Origin: Mycosarcoma maydis
Taxonomy: Eukaryota; Basidiomycota; Ustilaginomycetes; Ustilaginales
Direction of reading: 5' to 3'
Assembly: GCF_000328475.2 (NCBI RefSeq)
Contig: NC_026485.1
Span: 248,001 to 312,000, forward strand
DNA: 64,000 nt
Shown here in pieces: positions 61,770 to 64,000 of the stretch; position 1 is the stretch's first letter, and each line of letters begins with the position of its first letter. The position numbers and the translations under genes are program-made. The notes under the pieces were generated by a model that was not told the origin of the DNA, ran no database searches, and worked only from the letters and a program-made list of their open reading frames with translations.

Positions 61770-62476
61770 GCTTGCGTAGGAATCGGGGATCAATCGAGGA
61801 GAGGTGGTGGACGTCGAGTGGCAGCAATGCGAGACACAAGTGGCATCGCAACAAGGTCGGCCACACATACACGATGGCAATTCACGATTTGTCGGATCTT
61901 GCAACCACAAACTCACGACTCGGAGTTACCCCGCACCTGCCACGCCTCAGCCGGCCTAAGCTAGGGTGGCCCAGGAAACGTGAAGGGCACCATGACGCAT
62001 GAGTCGGTTCACGATTTTCGATTGACGATTGACGATTGTGTGTGTTACACGTTACTCGTGACTCTGCGGAGGCTGTTTTCACGGACTGTTCGACTCGCCT
62101 TCTCCAGTCGTGATTCGTGAGTCGTGATTCGGAGCACGCATGCCGTTAAGTTGTAAATCGTGAATCGGTTCACGGGGGTTGAGATAATCTCTTTGGCATT
62201 CGTGATTGGTTTAACAGGTGTATGTTGATTCGTGATTGCCGTGTTCCGTGTCAGCACGTTGTGATTCCACGTTGATAGACGAGGATTCCCACTCTGTGAC
62301 TTTGCTGTGTCCGTGTTCCGTGTTGGTGTTCTCATGTCCCTGTGCTTGCGTCGCACCTCGGATGTGGACTGCCGAGCGAGTGAGCTGGCTGGCTGCAGTT
62401 CAAGCATCCTCTCTCTCTTTTCTTGCATTCGTGATTCTGTCTTGCTTTCCTCTCTTTCTCTCGATTTGTGTGGTTC

Positions 62477-62571
62477 ACGATTTACGATTTACGATTTACG
62501 ATTTACGATTTACGATTTACGATTTACGATTTACGATTTACGATTTACGATTACGATTACGATTACGATTT
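62477..62571. repeat. Perfect heptamer array (ACGATTT)10 with hexamer tail
   Basis: Ten uninterrupted copies of ACGATTT (62,477-62,546) are followed by three copies of ACGATT and a final ACGATTT. The unit is a close relative of the dispersed element (ACGATTC), so this looks like a freshly expanded array of it. Confidence 0.92.
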
Positions 62572-62931
62572 CTCAGCGTGCCAAGAACTCACTCAGGGGA
62601 CATTTTCTGTGTAGTCGAGGTTGAGCGCCCCTGACGCCGTTCGTGTTTGGGTGTGGCAACAAGAGCGAGCCAAGGCCAACGTCACCACTGGGTGCATCTG
62701 CATACGCATAGGCGATCGAGGATGAGTAGACTAGAAGCATTCTCGGTGTGCCTGAGTAGCAACCAGACTGATTGGATAGCCGAACCCATGATCGGATCTG
62801 CGACCGTATGCTGAGTTGCAGCCCTCAGATGGATTGATTGTAACTTACTATACTTGCTGTGGCAGTCATACGTTCTAAGTCGTGAGTGATTACTTACTAG
62901 TTATAGAACTATACTCTAAAAACCAACGCAC

Positions 62932-62971
62932 GGCTGCACGGCTGCACGGCTGCACGGCTGCGCGACTGCAC
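62932..62971. repeat. 8-bp tandem repeat (CACGGCTG)n
   Basis: Four copies of CACGGCTG and one diverged copy (CGCGACTG). Confidence 0.8.
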
Positions 62972-63121
62972 ATCGGCGTGGCGCGTCTCCTTTTTGCTTC
63001 TCTGGCGTGGCACGCGAACCATGGCAAAAATCAAGCTGCTCTCGTGCTGACGTTTGCTGGCAGCGACGAGATAAGAGAACGTGTTGGACCCTTGCGAGAC
63101 ACACACACCCCCGAGACCGAA

Positions 63122-63161
63122 GCACAAAGCACGAAGCACGAAGCACGAAGCGTGAAGCGTG
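63122..63161. repeat. AGCACGA/AGCGTGA tandem repeat
   Basis: Four to six copies of a 7-bp AAGCACG unit, the last two inverted in sense (AAGCGTG). It has the same CACG/CGTG core as the dispersed element. Confidence 0.7.
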
Positions 63162-63231
63162 CTCAGTGCTCAGTGCTTGGCTACTCGTGCGGTTCGCTCG
63201 CCCATTATGTATGGTGATTTTCTCCTTCGAC

Positions 63232-63277
63232 AATCGTGAATCACGAATCGTGAATCGTGAATCGTGAATCGTAAATC
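63232..63277. repeat. Dispersed AATCGTG/AATCACG cluster
   Basis: AATCGTGAATCACGAATCGTG then three further AATCGTG units and one AATCGTA. Confidence 0.8.
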
Positions 63278-64000
63278 TTTCGCTGGCTGGCCTCAATCCT
63301 GAATCTCGTACCACGAATCGTGAATCCCCATAATCGTGAATGACCTGTGCGCCGCCATAATCGAGATTCAGCCGTGCGACGCGAAATGCTTTCACTTTGC
63401 ACGCACCTCGGATGGCGTTGATGCCATGGTCGAAAGACAGAGAGAGAGAGAGAGCGAGACACGAATCACGATGCAGCTGCTTGGAGAAAGCGCAACTCTG
63501 CGACTGAGCGAGCGAGAAAAAAGAGGACCCTTTGCCGTTGACGACTAACGAGTTTGCTGCACCGCTCTAGCCTACTTGTACACCTACCAACACCCAACTA
63601 CTCGTGACTCTCTCGGCTGTACTGGCTCGGATCCATTCTTGATTCGTTTCCCCTATTCACGCTTCCACACTCGACTCACTGCCCTCCTCATCCTACCTAC
63701 TCTCCAAAATCCAAACCACCCATCCCACCACATCCTTCCCACTTCATCTCATCCCATCTTCAAACCTATCCGCATCCATCTCGTCGGCATCGTCTCCACC
63801 AATCTGCCTGCCTGTCTGTCTCTGCCAACAGCCACCTCTTCCGACTCAACCCTCTTCGATTCGCCTCCTCCCTGCTTGCAGTCAGGCGTCTGTCCGACCC
63901 CGACGTCGACATCGGCTACCCTATCCTACACCACGCTCTGTCTCTTGGCATCTTGGCCCCAATCCTCCTACAACCCATCCCTCCGCACGCGGCTGGCTCC

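Larger units (their letters stand above)
61770..64000. other. Repeat-rich intergenic DNA and possible leader of a gene beyond the edge
   Basis: No gene supported. It holds dispersed-element clusters (62,107-62,250 and 63,232-63,277), a perfect heptamer array (62,477-62,571), an 8-bp CACGGCTG repeat (62,932-62,971), an AGCACGA-type repeat (63,122-63,161) and an (AG)n run near 63,440. From about 63,550 to the end the DNA is strongly CT-rich without ATG-led frames, resembling the leaders before the SKT5-like and TOR genes. A gene starting beyond the right edge is therefore likely. Confidence 0.5.

Overview
The window looks like nuclear DNA from a basidiomycete, most likely a smut fungus of the Ustilaginaceae (Ustilago, Sporisorium, Moesziomyces and relatives). 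This is inferred from compact, mostly intron-poor genes, short introns with GTRAG/YAG borders, a class 2 mitochondrial dihydroorotate dehydrogenase, Ser/Pro/Gln-rich tails on conserved proteins, and intergenic DNA full of a dispersed ATTCACGATTCGTGAAT-like repeat. No rRNA, tRNA, CRISPR array or intact transposon was recognised by eye.

Left part (1-24 kb): SEC24 with an N-terminal WW domain; a four-exon CKS1; a peroxiredoxin with a very long tail; a small secreted double-psi beta-barrel (RlpA-like) protein; about 5 kb without a supportable gene; an SKT5/CHS4-like Sel1-repeat protein; LSM8; and dihydroorotate dehydrogenase. Middle (24-44 kb): TOR kinase facing the septin CDC10; a SCAMP; an RSC4-like double-bromodomain protein; a Ctr copper transporter facing a crotonase-family enzyme; and a DAO-type flavin oxidoreductase that ends in a CaaX-like motif.

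Accessory island (44.5-51.2 kb): paralogous genes for secreted proteins with one conserved phase-1 intron. Three copies are intact (46.4-47.0 kb minus, 47.8-48.5 kb plus, 49.4-50.3 kb plus). A fourth is broken: its exon 1 has an internal stop, and an exon-2-like piece lies on the opposite strand. A spliced six-cysteine secreted peptide gene (50.8-51.1 kb) lies at the edge. The island looks like a smut effector-candidate cluster and is the most novel part of the window.

Right part (52-64 kb): proteasome beta-6 (PRE7), APC2, exosome subunit RRP41 (start codon abutting an intron), a peroxisomal-type acyl-CoA ligase, and an SDR-family dehydrogenase. The last 2.2 kb is repeats followed by a pyrimidine-rich stretch that may be the leader of a gene beyond the edge.

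The housekeeping genes serve secretion (SEC24, SCAMP), cell cycle and morphogenesis (CKS1, APC2, CDC10, SKT5), growth control (TOR), RNA and protein turnover (LSM8, RRP41, PRE7) and lipid metabolism. They are not arranged as one pathway. Neighbours are often convergent with 150-320 bases between stop codons.
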